From positions 2,170,001-2,234,000 of the forward strand of contig OZ251484.1 of assembly GCA_965242665.1 (NCBI GenBank): a stretch of DNA of 64,000 bases. The letters are read 5' to 3'. Position numbers and translations under genes: made by a program. Positions 7,609 through 15,831 of the stretch are shown piece after piece. The notes below the pieces were generated by a model, which was given only the letters and a program-made list of their open reading frames with translations, ran no database searches and had not been told where the DNA came from. This DNA comes from VXLM01 sp965242665. Lineage in GTDB: Bacteria; Chloroflexota; Dehalococcoidia; Lucifugimonadales; VXLM01. Position 1 is the stretch's first letter, and every line of letters begins with the position of its first letter.

Positions 7609-9875
7609 ATAGCCGCATTCCGGAACTGCGCGTACCTGCGGCCGCCGCCAAACTAGCGTCGTGGCTGCGGCCGGCAGACAACGCCGCCGAACTGCCCCTC
7701 CTGCACCGACTGGCGATCATCTACTTGATGCTGCCCGTGGTCATCTGGCTGGTCGGCTGGTTCGAGTGGTGGCTCGGCATTCCGGCCGCGCTGCTCCTGG
7801 CCGCAGCATTCTGGCAGGCGGTATCCGGTTCGCTGCGTATCTCGCCACGCACCTCTGCGGTCGCAGTCCTTGCCGTAGCTGCCTGCTGGGTGATGGTCAC
7901 GGCCGCAGGCGGACTGTTCGACATCAGCTTAGTAGACTGGGGGAACCAGCGCACGAGGCTGATCGAACTCGTCCGCTATCCCTGGCCGACCTTCCTGCAA
8001 GACCCACTCGCTGCATACGCGCCGGATTTGGTCTCTCCGCCCCCTCTACTGCGTTACTACCTCGGCTACTACATCACGCCGGCGCTCGCCGCGCGCTGGT
8101 TTGGGCCAGCCGTGTTGAACTGGGCCGTGCCCATCTGGACATGGCTCGGAGTCGCCCTCATTCTCCTCATGTTCACGCGCGAACGGCGCGGCTGGGGCGT
8201 CACGATAGCAGTACTCGCCTTCATCTTCTTTAGCGGCATGGACGCCGTGCGTATGGTCCTGTTCGAAGGATGGGACTGGATCGCCCCCCGCATCGACTGG
8301 GAAGGACTGCCCGGCCTCGACTTGGGGACAGACCATATCGAAACATCAGAGGGGAGCATAAGGCTTCTAATTCTATCCAACATGACGAACGTGCTTTGGA
8401 GCCCGCAGCACTTCATCCCCGCCGGGTTATACACCTTCTTGGTGCTGCAGCTGCATGGACATCGACGCTTTCTTGCCGTGAGCGGCGTCCTCTTGGCGGC
8501 GGCGCCGTTTTGGTCCGTATTCGTCCCCGCAGGGCTCCTGCCGCTATTCGCAGTCCTGCTCTGGAAGAACGGCCTTCGCCCATTCCTGCGGTGGCCAAAC
8601 CTCCTGCTGGCCGCGCCTCTCGCCGGCCTCATCGCGTTGTACCTGACCAGCGGCGAGACGGACTTCGTGAGAGGGTGGATATGGGAGTTGAACACCATGC
8701 GACCCTTCTGGAGCCAGGTACTCCTGTTCTATCTGTTGGAGTTCCTGCTATTGGGCATTCTGGTATATCTCTTGCGTCCGGACTTGCATCGGAACCCCTT
8801 CTTCATCGCCTCCATGGCAACCCTCATTCTCCTGCCCCTGTACTATTACGGCGTCTACAACGATCTCCTCATGCGCGCGTCCATTCCGCCTCTCCTGCTG
8901 CTCTGCTGGTACTCCGTAGAGACGCTCACAGGAAGCGGAAAGAACGAATATGCGCGGAAGGGAGTATATCGACTGGGCATCGCCTGCATGGTCGTAATGC
9001 TGTGCATCGGATCCATTACCGCTCTCTACGAGTTGGCGCGCGCCACGGAAGACGACGGACGGTTCCGGTTCGAGCGGTTTCACCACACACTCTTAGGCGA
9101 ACTGTCACCGAGGGTGCAGAGAGAAAACACCGCCTACCACATCCCAAACGCGCTGCGGCTGCTGTTGGACGAGGGCGAGCTCCCCCGCACAAAAGGGGTC
9201 TTGGTTGCCAGATCCGAATTCGATGTCTACCTCGACGAGAACAGGCTGGCATTCGTCAAGGAATCGTGTACGCCAGAAGACGTGAAGCGAGCGTTCTTCC
9301 TGCACGTCGTTCCATCGGACGAGAACGACCTTCCAGCCGACCGCGTACAGAACGGCTTCGACAACCTCGATTTCGACTTCCGAGAACATGGGATTCTGGT
9401 CGGCCAGCTATGTACCGCGGTTCGCCTCCTGCCAAACTACGACATCGACCGGATCGCAACCGGGCAGTACACCGAACAAGGCAGTATATGGACAACGGAG
9501 ATTCCAAGCGGTTTCTTAGCCAATCTGTCACCGCGGGCGCCAAAGGGGGTCTTGATTGCCAGCTCCGAATTCGATATCTACCTCAACGAGAATAGACTGA
9601 CATTCGTCAAGGAATCGTGTACGCCAGAAGACGTGAAGCCGAGGTTCTTCCTGCACGTCGTCCCATCGGACGAGAACGATCTTTCCACCGACCGCGTACA
9701 GAACGGCTTCGACAACCTCGATTTCGACTTCCGAGAACATGGGATTCTGGTCGGCCAGCTATGTACCGCGGTTCGCCTCCTGCCAAACTACGACATCGAC
9801 CGGATCGCAACCGGGCAGTACACCGACCAAGGCAGGATATGGACGGCGGATATCCTGCTTGACGACAGCGAGTAG
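7596..9875 (+). CDS. Polytopic membrane protein with two C-terminal FDVYLD domains (cluster 1, paralog 2)
   Basis: 759 residues, tandem paralog of the preceding gene. The N-terminal multi-span part is the same (MSGVNSRIPELR, then about ten membrane segments, DWGNQRTRLIELV loop, RYYLGYYITPALA). ATG 7596 was chosen by alignment with MSGVNSRI of the sister; an earlier in-frame ATG at 7569 has no counterpart there. The soluble C-terminus has two domain copies at about 540 and 657, 117 residues apart, separated by an NLSPRAPKG linker. Each holds two Cys (KESC and QLC), FFLHVVPSDENDL and GFDNLDFDF. It lacks the poly-C/polyproline linker of paralog 1. The extracytoplasmic location of the C-terminus is inferred from paired cysteines. 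Function is unknown. Confidence 0.8.
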   Translation: MSGVNSRIPELRVPAAAAKLASWLRPADNAAELPLLHRLAIIYLMLPVVIWLVGWFEWWLGIPAALLLAAAFWQAVSGSLRISPRTSAVAVLAVAACWVMVTAAGGLFDISLVDWGNQRTRLIELVRYPWPTFLQDPLAAYAPDLVSPPPLLRYYLGYYITPALAARWFGPAVLNWAVPIWTWLGVALILLMFTRERRGWGVTIAVLAFIFFSGMDAVRMVLFEGWDWIAPRIDWEGLPGLDLGTDHIETSEGSIRLLILSNMTNVLWSPQHFIPAGLYTFLVLQLHGHRRFLAVSGVLLAAAPFWSVFVPAGLLPLFAVLLWKNGLRPFLRWPNLLLAAPLAGLIALYLTSGETDFVRGWIWELNTMRPFWSQVLLFYLLEFLLLGILVYLLRPDLHRNPFFIASMATLILLPLYYYGVYNDLLMRASIPPLLLLCWYSVETLTGSGKNEYARKGVYRLGIACMVVMLCIGSITALYELARATEDDGRFRFERFHHTLLGELSPRVQRENTAYHIPNALRLLLDEGELPRTKGVLVARSEFDVYLDENRLAFVKESCTPEDVKRAFFLHVVPSDENDLPADRVQNGFDNLDFDFREHGILVGQLCTAVRLLPNYDIDRIATGQYTEQGSIWTTEIPSGFLANLSPRAPKGVLIASSEFDIYLNENRLTFVKESCTPEDVKPRFFLHVVPSDENDLSTDRVQNGFDNLDFDFREHGILVGQLCTAVRLLPNYDIDRIATGQYTDQGRIWTADILLDDSE

Positions 9876-9964
9876 TCGAACAGAGAAACAGTGTACGATA
9901 GTTCATGCAGTCCTCCGATGGAGAGATTGCACGCATCCCGCAAACCAACACGGGAGACGACCCC

Positions 9965-11044
9965 ATGACCATATCGAACCGATTCCTTGCAACTCCGTTC
10001 GCCTCCGGCGTAGTAGGCAGTCTTCCCCGCCCAATGATGGTGCGGGATATGCTGCCTGACGCGCCCGGCCCGGAGTCTGCGGCGCCGCACTCGAGGCAGA
10101 TGGACGCGGCCGTCCGGTACGCCGTCGCACTCCAAGAGCAGGCAGGCCTCGACCTCGTGAGCGACGGCGAGTGGCGCCGCCTCGCCTACACCCACATAAT
10201 CGCAGACATCGCGGCCGGGTTCTCGGCCGACGAACGGACGGAACCCCGCCGATGGGGCATCTCGATTACCGAACCAATGGAGGTCGTGAATCCCGGACTG
10301 ATCGCCTCGGAGGCGCGCTTCCTCGTCGAAGCGACCGACCGCATGACCAAGGTCTGCGTTCCCTCCCCCTATCTGCTGGGCGTGCGGCTTTGGGAGGAAT
10401 CCGTCTCCGCGCGCGCCTATCCGACGAGGGACGAGTTCATCGATGCACTGGTTCCCATCCTGCACGATGAGGTCGCCGCCCTCCAAGGGATCGGCGTTAC
10501 GGTAGTCCAGATCGACGAACCCCACCTCTGCGTCCTCGTCGACCCCGCCTACCGTGGCTCCTTCGACGACCCCCTGCGCGAGATGGATTTGGCCGCGGAG
10601 AAGATCAACGAGATACTCCACGGCATCGACGGCGTCCAGACCGCGCTGCACCTCTGCCGCAGGAATTGGGGGCGGCAAGGGTGGGGCGCAGAAGGCGGCT
10701 ACGAGCCAATCATCGAGACCATGAAGAAGATCGAGGTCGATCAATACGTCATGGAGTTCAGCATCCCCGTCGCGGGGAGCGTGGCCATCCTGCGCGAGCT
10801 GCCAGACGACAAGCTCATCGGCCTCGGCGTGGTCGAGTGCCGCTTCGAGAAGATCGACACGCCCGAAGAGATCGCCGCCCGCGTCGAAGACGCGATGCAG
10901 TACGTGGACGCCGAACGCCTGAGCCTGAACCCAGACTGCGGTTTCGCACCCGGCATCTCGATCGACATGCCGCTCGAAGAGCCGTACATGAAGCTGAAGA
11001 ACGAGGCGGAAGCGTCTCGTCGGCTGCGCGAGCGGTACGGGTAA
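9965..11044 (+). CDS. MetE C-terminal-domain-like methyltransferase
   Basis: A 359-residue protein of the cobalamin-independent methionine synthase (UROD/MetE) barrel superfamily, corresponding to the catalytic half of MetE. The GSLPRP motif near residue 20, DLVSDGEWRR, the VQIDEPHL strand, the ALHLCRRN segment (zinc-ligand H-x-C), E in VMEFS and C in LNPDCGFAP give the expected His-Cys-Glu-Cys zinc set. It lacks the N-terminal half of MetE, so it may use a different methyl donor or a vinyl-GSH/epoxide-type substrate. ATG 9965 is preceded by GGAG. The 5' end of this gene was copied upstream (7442-7568) during duplication of the membrane-protein genes. Confidence 0.8.
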   Translation: MTISNRFLATPFASGVVGSLPRPMMVRDMLPDAPGPESAAPHSRQMDAAVRYAVALQEQAGLDLVSDGEWRRLAYTHIIADIAAGFSADERTEPRRWGISITEPMEVVNPGLIASEARFLVEATDRMTKVCVPSPYLLGVRLWEESVSARAYPTRDEFIDALVPILHDEVAALQGIGVTVVQIDEPHLCVLVDPAYRGSFDDPLREMDLAAEKINEILHGIDGVQTALHLCRRNWGRQGWGAEGGYEPIIETMKKIEVDQYVMEFSIPVAGSVAILRELPDDKLIGLGVVECRFEKIDTPEEIAARVEDAMQYVDAERLSLNPDCGFAPGISIDMPLEEPYMKLKNEAEASRRLRERYG

Positions 11045-11198
11045 GACTCGACTGGGAGCGATCTACTGAGATCGTTGCATCCTCTCGTATCGTCCACTTC
11101 TCCCTCAGAGAAGCATCATCTCCGAGGTGCGTGGTCGAGGGCGTATGCCTGCCCGGAGTCGTGTCCGGAGATTACCCAGTCTTACGCCGCGGGTGGGG

Positions 11199-11204
11199 TA
11201 TAAT
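11199..11204 (+). promoter_or_regulatory. TATAAT -10 element upstream of MDR gene
   Basis: A perfect TATAAT about 50 nt before the GTG start at 11254; no good -35 is seen at 16-18 nt, so this is a partial call. Confidence 0.4.
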
Positions 11205-11253
11205 CGGTATCGAAACGTGATAGACACGTCATCATGGATCGGAGGCGCACAGC

Positions 11254-12252
11254 GTGAAGCGACTTATCGTAACGGGTCCGAGGCAAGCCGAGTTCGACGA
11301 TGCCGACATTCCGCTGTGCGGGCGAGATGAACTGCTCGTGCGCGCACGAGTTACGGCCGTAAGCACGGGAACGGAGATACGGGTCTATCGGTATATTCCG
11401 GTCGACGAAGATGGGCAGTGGCTGCACGGCGGGGTGCGCTTCTCCGATGGCCCGCTGGAAAACGGGTACTCGATGGTTGGCGATGTGGTCGAAGTCGGCG
11501 CGGCGGTCGAGGGCTGGAGCGCGGGGGATCGCGCCTTCTGCGGCGCAACGCACAAGGAGTACGCCGCAGTGTCCGCGCGCAGCGCAGTCAAGCTTCCGAA
11601 AGATGTCAGCGACGAACGGGGCGTGTTCCTCAACATCCTCGGCGTCGGCCAGTTGGGCCTGCGGCACGGAGAGCCAACCCCGGGCGAAAACGTGGCGATC
11701 GTCGGCCTCGGAGTCGTCGGCTTGTCCGCCTTGGCGTTCTGCTCTGCATTCGGCTTTCGGACCGTTGGCGTCGACCTCGACGACCGGAGAAGGGCGATCG
11801 CTGCGGAGATGGGCGCAGACCTCGTCGTCGATCCAAATGACGCCGGAATGCAGGAGCGCATCGCCGCCTTCTTCGACTGGCGCGGCGCGGATCTCGTATT
11901 GGAAACTGCTTCCGTATGGTCTGCCGTCAAGACCGCGCTCGACATCGTCAGGCAGGACGGCACGGTCGTCGTAGTAGCCAGACACGTCGACTCCCCGGCG
12001 TTCAATCCCGTCGGCCATCCGTACATGGGCAAACGCTTTTCCCTCCGCGCGTCCCTGGGGTATCGTCCCAACGACCTGCGTTGGAACCGGACGAATTCCA
12101 TGGCGTTGACTGCGCGCTTGCTTGCGAACGGCAAACTAGACATCGACCCCATGATTACCCACGAGTTTCGGTGGGACGAGTTGCCCGAGGTGTATGCCCG
12201 ATTGGATAGGGGGGATGGAGATATACTGGGAGCCGTGATTCGTTGGAAGTGA
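11254..12252 (+). CDS. Medium-chain dehydrogenase/reductase (zinc-type alcohol dehydrogenase-like)
   Basis: A 332-residue MDR-superfamily oxidoreductase. Layout: GroES-like N-terminal half with TAVSTGTE in place of the catalytic Cys loop, the GDVVEVG and GDRAFC strands, then a Rossmann fold with the dinucleotide motif VGLGVVG (about 150-156) and acidic VDLDDRR, which favours NAD over NADP. The normal catalytic Cys and structural Cys cluster are missing, as in MDR members related to threonine/sorbitol dehydrogenase-like or bacteriochlorophyllide-type proteins. The start is GTG 11254 with GGAGG 8 nt upstream. It is followed 72 nt later by an Ldh gene, so the two may share a catabolic pathway. 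The substrate is unknown. Confidence 0.8.
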   Translation: MKRLIVTGPRQAEFDDADIPLCGRDELLVRARVTAVSTGTEIRVYRYIPVDEDGQWLHGGVRFSDGPLENGYSMVGDVVEVGAAVEGWSAGDRAFCGATHKEYAAVSARSAVKLPKDVSDERGVFLNILGVGQLGLRHGEPTPGENVAIVGLGVVGLSALAFCSAFGFRTVGVDLDDRRRAIAAEMGADLVVDPNDAGMQERIAAFFDWRGADLVLETASVWSAVKTALDIVRQDGTVVVVARHVDSPAFNPVGHPYMGKRFSLRASLGYRPNDLRWNRTNSMALTARLLANGKLDIDPMITHEFRWDELPEVYARLDRGDGDILGAVIRWK

Positions 12253-12324
12253 AGGTTTGGATGGCGGAGTTGGAGACGACCCCGCGTATCAATATTCCAC
12301 CTGATACCGGCCTCGGAGGAAAAG

Positions 12325-13416
12325 ATGCTCGAACGATTCAAAGTGCCCCATGATGACCAAGTACTCGTGCCGCACGAGTCACTGCGGCGGACCGTCTCCG
12401 CCGTCTTCCGCAAGATGGGCGAGCCGCCAAACAACGCCGATGCCGCCGCGGATACCCTCGTTACCGCGGACCTGTGGGGAGTAGAAAGCCACGGCGTCTC
12501 CAATATGGTTCGGCACTACGTCGAGTGGTATGGAAACGGACGAATCAAAGCAAACCCCCAGTGGTCTATCGTCCGAGAGAGGCCTGGTACGGCAGTGATG
12601 GACGCGGACCGGGGGTTGGCAATCATCCTCGGCCCTGCGGCCATGGAGACCGCAATCGAAAAAGCGAGAGATGTCGGAGTGGGGTGCGTCTCCATGATGA
12701 ACGCCGGACATTCCGGCGCCGTGGGCGTCCACGCCATGATCGCCGCGCGCCGCGATATGCTCGGCCTCGTCATGACCGCCGGCGGGACGCGGATGGTGCC
12801 AACGTTCGCATCCGAAGGGATGTTGGGCACGAACCCAATCGCGTTCGCCGCCCCTGCCCGCAGAGAGGCCCCGTTCGTATTCGACGCCGCCATGTCTGGC
12901 GTAGCCCAAAACAAGATCAGAATCGCCAAACGGCTCGGCGTCAAGCTCTATCCAGGATGGCTGGCAGATGCAGAGGGAACCCCCTTGCTAGACGAGACCG
13001 ACCCTCCCGACGGCGACAAGCCGCCAATGCTGCCGTTCGCTGCAACCCGCGAACTCGGCTCGCACAAAGCCTACGGCTTGGCGATGATGGTAACGATAAT
13101 GAGCACGCTCATGGCGGGACAACAGCCTTCGATGCTGACTGGCGAGTCGCGCGGTGAACACGTCTTCGCAGCCTTCGACATCGCCGCCTTCACCGACGTC
13201 CAGCGCTTCAAGGACGACATGGACCTAACGCTGCGTACCCTGCGGGAAGCAAAGCCCGCCCCCGGCCATGAGCGGGTACTCTACGCCGGCTTGCCCGAAT
13301 ACGAAGAAGAGCAGCGGCGAAGGAAGCGCGGCATCCCGTTGCACCGTGAAGTCGTAGAGTGGTTCGACCATATCGCAGGCGAGTTGGAAGTACCCAAGCT
13401 CGAACGGCGCACGTAG
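12325..13416 (+). CDS. Ldh family malate/L-lactate/ureidoglycolate dehydrogenase
   Basis: 363 residues of the Ldh2/YlbC family, NAD(P)-dependent dehydrogenases with a fold unlike classical Rossmann LDH. The conserved helices and motifs are all visible: LVTADLWGVESHGVSN (family: ADLRGVxSHG), the NAGHSGAVGVHA segment carrying the catalytic His, GTNPIAFAAPA, and FDAAMSGVAQNKI. A GSHKAYGLAMMV segment near 250 matches the C-terminal G-x-K-G-x-GL signature. GGAGG precedes ATG 12325. The substrate is a 2-hydroxyacid or sugar acid by family; the neighbouring MDR suggests sugar-acid catabolism, by inference only. Confidence 0.9.
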   Translation: MLERFKVPHDDQVLVPHESLRRTVSAVFRKMGEPPNNADAAADTLVTADLWGVESHGVSNMVRHYVEWYGNGRIKANPQWSIVRERPGTAVMDADRGLAIILGPAAMETAIEKARDVGVGCVSMMNAGHSGAVGVHAMIAARRDMLGLVMTAGGTRMVPTFASEGMLGTNPIAFAAPARREAPFVFDAAMSGVAQNKIRIAKRLGVKLYPGWLADAEGTPLLDETDPPDGDKPPMLPFAATRELGSHKAYGLAMMVTIMSTLMAGQQPSMLTGESRGEHVFAAFDIAAFTDVQRFKDDMDLTLRTLREAKPAPGHERVLYAGLPEYEEEQRRRKRGIPLHREVVEWFDHIAGELEVPKLERRT

Positions 13417-13479
13417 CGCCCAACCATCGACAGCGGATCTACGCGAGGCCGACGAGCGCTCCCGCCTCGACAAGGCGCG

Positions 13480-13600
13480 CCCGATTCCGTTTGACGTACT
13501 GGCATGGATTGCCCCCAGTCCGCAAATCCACCCGTCTACGTCATTCCCGCAACCACCCACGTCATTCCCGCGAAGGCGGGAATCTAGCGGCCTGGGCCCG
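13480..13600. repeat. Repeat-module fragment plus ATTCCC palindrome
   Basis: 13480-13515 resembles the distal end of modules A and B (GTTTGACGTACTGGCATGG). It is followed by the GTCTACGTCATTCCCGCAACC repeat in reverse orientation to the 2 kb array and a palindrome ATTCCCGC-GAAG-GCGGGAAT (13564-13583). No gene in 13417-13628. Confidence 0.65.
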
Positions 13601-13628
13601 CCATGCTACTGCGCTCCCGCCGGATACC

Positions 13629-14606
13629 CTATTCGTCCACGTCCATCACGTAGATTTCGACGTCCCCGTCTCGATTGGAAGCAAAGGCGATCCTGCTGCC
13701 ATCGGGTGACCACGCAGGCAACCCGATTCGCAAGGACGCGGGGTTGACGTTGGCGAGTTTTGTGATGTTGGATCCGTCCGCGTTCATCACGTAGACTTCG
13801 AATTCTCCTCCCCACAGTCTCCTCCGGTGAGAGATGAACGCAATCCTGCTTCCATCGGGCAACCATGCAGGGTTCCAGTCCGCGTCGGAGTTGTTAGTGA
13901 GTTGGGTAACGTTGGAACCGTCGGCGTCCATCACGTAGACCTCGCCGTCCCCATCTCTGTCGGAGGCGAACGCAATTCTTTTTCCGTCGGGTGACCACGT
14001 GGGCAAGCTGTCCACATTGGAGTTGTAGGTGAGTTGAGTGATGTTGGAGCCGTCTGCGTTCATCACATAGACTTCGGGATCCCCGTCTCGATTGGAAGCA
14101 AAGGCAATCCTGGTGCCATCGGCTGACCACGCAGGATAACTGTCTGTGTCAAAGTTGTGGGTGAGTTTTGTGGTGTTAGATCCGTCTGTGTTCATCACGT
14201 AGATTTCGGAGTCTCCATCTCGGTTGGAGATGAAGGCAATCCTGCTGCCATCCGGCGACCATGCAGGAGCAGCGTCCCCGTCAATGTGGTTGGTGAGTTT
14301 TATGATGTTGGATCCGTCTGCATTCATCACGTAGATTTCGGGATCCCCATCGAGGTAGGAAGCGAATGCAATTCTGCTTCCGTCAGGCGACCACGCGGGA
14401 AAGACATCTGCCCTGGAGTTGTCGGTGAGTTGAGTGAGTCCTGGCGGGTCTCCACGGTCTCCGCACGCAATCAGGGCAATCTGGACGGCGAGCAGGAGTG
14501 TGACCGCTGCGCCGGCCGCCAGGGATGTCGGCCTGGTCGCTATGCTGCGAGGGGAGGGGGCAGCAGACGAATTGCGGTCGTGAGGTACTCGCGAGGCTCG
14601 GCGCAT
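13629..14606 (-). CDS. TolB-like PD40 beta-propeller lipoprotein
   Basis: 325 residues. An N-terminal basic stretch is followed by a hydrophobic segment ending ALIACGD, a lipobox-like site, so the protein is probably lipid-anchored outside the membrane. The rest is six PD40/WD40-like repeats of the type PAWSPDGSRIAF-S-RDGD-EIYVMNADGSN-T-LT, about 41-45 residues apart, starting near residues 68, 111, 154, 197, 240 and 290. These build a TolB-like propeller. There are no Tol-Pal genes nearby. Repeats 5 and 6 are the most divergent (an RRRLWGGEF insert). The propeller probably binds a protein or glycan; function is unknown. Confidence 0.85.
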   Translation of the reverse strand: MRRASRVPHDRNSSAAPSPRSIATRPTSLAAGAAVTLLLAVQIALIACGDRGDPPGLTQLTDNSRADVFPAWSPDGSRIAFASYLDGDPEIYVMNADGSNIIKLTNHIDGDAAPAWSPDGSRIAFISNRDGDSEIYVMNTDGSNTTKLTHNFDTDSYPAWSADGTRIAFASNRDGDPEVYVMNADGSNITQLTYNSNVDSLPTWSPDGKRIAFASDRDGDGEVYVMDADGSNVTQLTNNSDADWNPAWLPDGSRIAFISHRRRLWGGEFEVYVMNADGSNITKLANVNPASLRIGLPAWSPDGSRIAFASNRDGDVEIYVMDVDE

Positions 14607-14704
14607 GGTTGTAGGCGGGTCCTTTACGGGGTTTGCAGAAGTATAGCACGTATTGGCGCGGACTGCACTCGGATCGTGCCGCCCGGTTCCGCCCTCCTGC
14701 AGTC

Positions 14705-14871
14705 ATTCCTACTCCTCTACTCGTCATTGCCCCCCGTCTACGTCGTTCCCGCAACCACCCACGTCATTGCCCCCGTCTACGTCATTCCCGCAACCACCCA
14801 CGTCATTGCCCCCCGTCTACGTCGTTCCCGCAACCACCCACTAGATTCCCGCCTTCGCGGGAATCTAGTGG
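14705..14871. repeat. CCCGTCTACGTC minisatellite ending in a 34-bp perfect palindrome
   Basis: Three units of about 44-46 bp (CCCGTCTACGTC-R-TTCCCGCAACCACCCACGTCATTGCC type) in opposite orientation to the 2 kb array. The block ends in a palindrome at 14838-14871 with 15-bp arms (CCACTAGATTCCCGC) around a CTTC loop. Confidence 0.85.
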
Positions 14872-14933
14872 CCGCGTCCGACGCGCACCTATAGCCATAC
14901 CTGCACAGACATATCGAACCAACCGAACCGTAT

Positions 14934-14962
14934 TTGACAGAACAGAACTCGCGTACTACTCT
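14934..14962 (+). promoter_or_regulatory. Sigma-70-like promoter of repeat module B
   Basis: TTGACA (14934-14939), 17-nt spacer, TACTCT (14957-14962). Conserved in the inverted copy. Confidence 0.55.
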
Positions 14963-15315
14963 AGGACTATGACGACTCCGTCGAAACCACAACCCAAGGA
15001 GACCGCCCCATGCGTGAAACATCCGAACTCCCAACCGCGTCACTCCACGCCCCAAACCGTCACCCGTCATTCCACGCCCAACTGCATCGTGCTCCAAGAC
15101 AGGATGCCAAACTCGCGCTCAGCAGAATTCGACGAAATGCGACAGGATGCAACACAGTACGACAACACGCAACGAAAACTCGTGCCCGCGCGTGCGCGCG
15201 AGGCAACGGCATTCCGTTTCCCTTCTCTCGGCATGAATTGCGTCCAGCTCGCAGAGGATTCTTGGAGTTGCCGTCCCTGAATCGCTATGCCAATAAGTCG
15301 AACCGAACCGCGGGC
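14934..15315 (+). repeat. Promoter-bearing repeat module, copy B
   Basis: Inverted copy of module A. It starts with the TTGACA promoter, SD AAGGAGA (14997-15003) and ATG 15010 (MRETSELPTAS), then the CGCGCGTGCGCGCG stretch (15187-15200), and ends at 15315 directly at the left arm of a 20-bp inverted repeat. No protein domain is visible in the 116-codon frame from 15010, so I regard it as a leader or relic. Confidence 0.65.
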
Positions 15316-15692
15316 TCCGTTTACTTTGTGGACATAGAGTTGCATGAGCAAGGGCAATAACTCCAAATTCCAGGCTAAGTTCTCATCGGCGGCGGCGAAA
15401 GCGCAGGCGTGCGGTTGCGAACGATGTCGTGAGTTCCTGACGGCCAATGAGTCGGTACGTTCGGAATCTGCGCTGCGTGCGCTATTGGTGCGTGCGCGAG
15501 GGACGGATGCGATGACACGCCGCAATAGGGCAAACGCCGGACTGCCGCCACGGCTATTGGAGAAGGGGGTGAGCAAGGATTCCTGTGGGTATTGCGGACA
15601 CAATATAGCTCTGATGCAATGGAGGGCGGAAGATGGGACGAGGTTCGTCGAGTGCCTCGAACGAGAAAAACCATGTCCACAAAGTAAACGGA
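15316..15692. repeat. 377-bp unit bounded by a perfect 20-bp inverted repeat
   Basis: Left arm 15316-15335 (TCCGTTTACTTTGTGGACAT) and its exact reverse complement at 15673-15692. No target-site duplication is evident. The enclosed DNA holds most of the 15344-15760 ORF. Arms this long suggest a small mobile element or regulatory stem. Confidence 0.7.
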
Positions 15693-15760
15693 ACGTCAAG
15701 ACTACCACTCGGAAGGGCGGTTTTGCGAATAGTGGCTCATGCTTGATTCTCAAATGGTAG
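15344..15760 (+). CDS. Small Cys-rich (zinc-finger-like) hypothetical protein
   Basis: A 138-residue basic protein of no recognised family. It has a CGCERCREF motif near residue 24 and a CGYCGHN...CLEREKPC set near 81-106, two pairs of C-x2-C spacing that could bind zinc. The right arm of the 20-bp inverted repeat lies inside the frame (about codons 110-116), and the C-terminal 28 residues beyond it look unconstrained. The start follows the left arm by 8 nt and has GAGCA but no good SD. It might be a small nuclease or DNA-binding protein of a mobile element, or a non-functional frame. Confidence 0.4.
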   Translation: MSKGNNSKFQAKFSSAAAKAQACGCERCREFLTANESVRSESALRALLVRARGTDAMTRRNRANAGLPPRLLEKGVSKDSCGYCGHNIALMQWRAEDGTRFVECLEREKPCPQSKRNVKTTTRKGGFANSGSCLILKW

Positions 15761-15831
15761 CAGAGTAGAACATACTGAGACAAGACGCCTGGGCATCCGT
15801 TCAGGCGGATCTCTTGGGTGGATGAGTGGGC

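Noticed and set aside
15010..15360. 116-codon ORF starting MRETSELPTAS
   Set aside because: Only the first ten or so codons resemble the matching frame of copy A; the rest is low-complexity and shifts relative to copy A, so it is treated as part of the repeat module rather than a protein gene.
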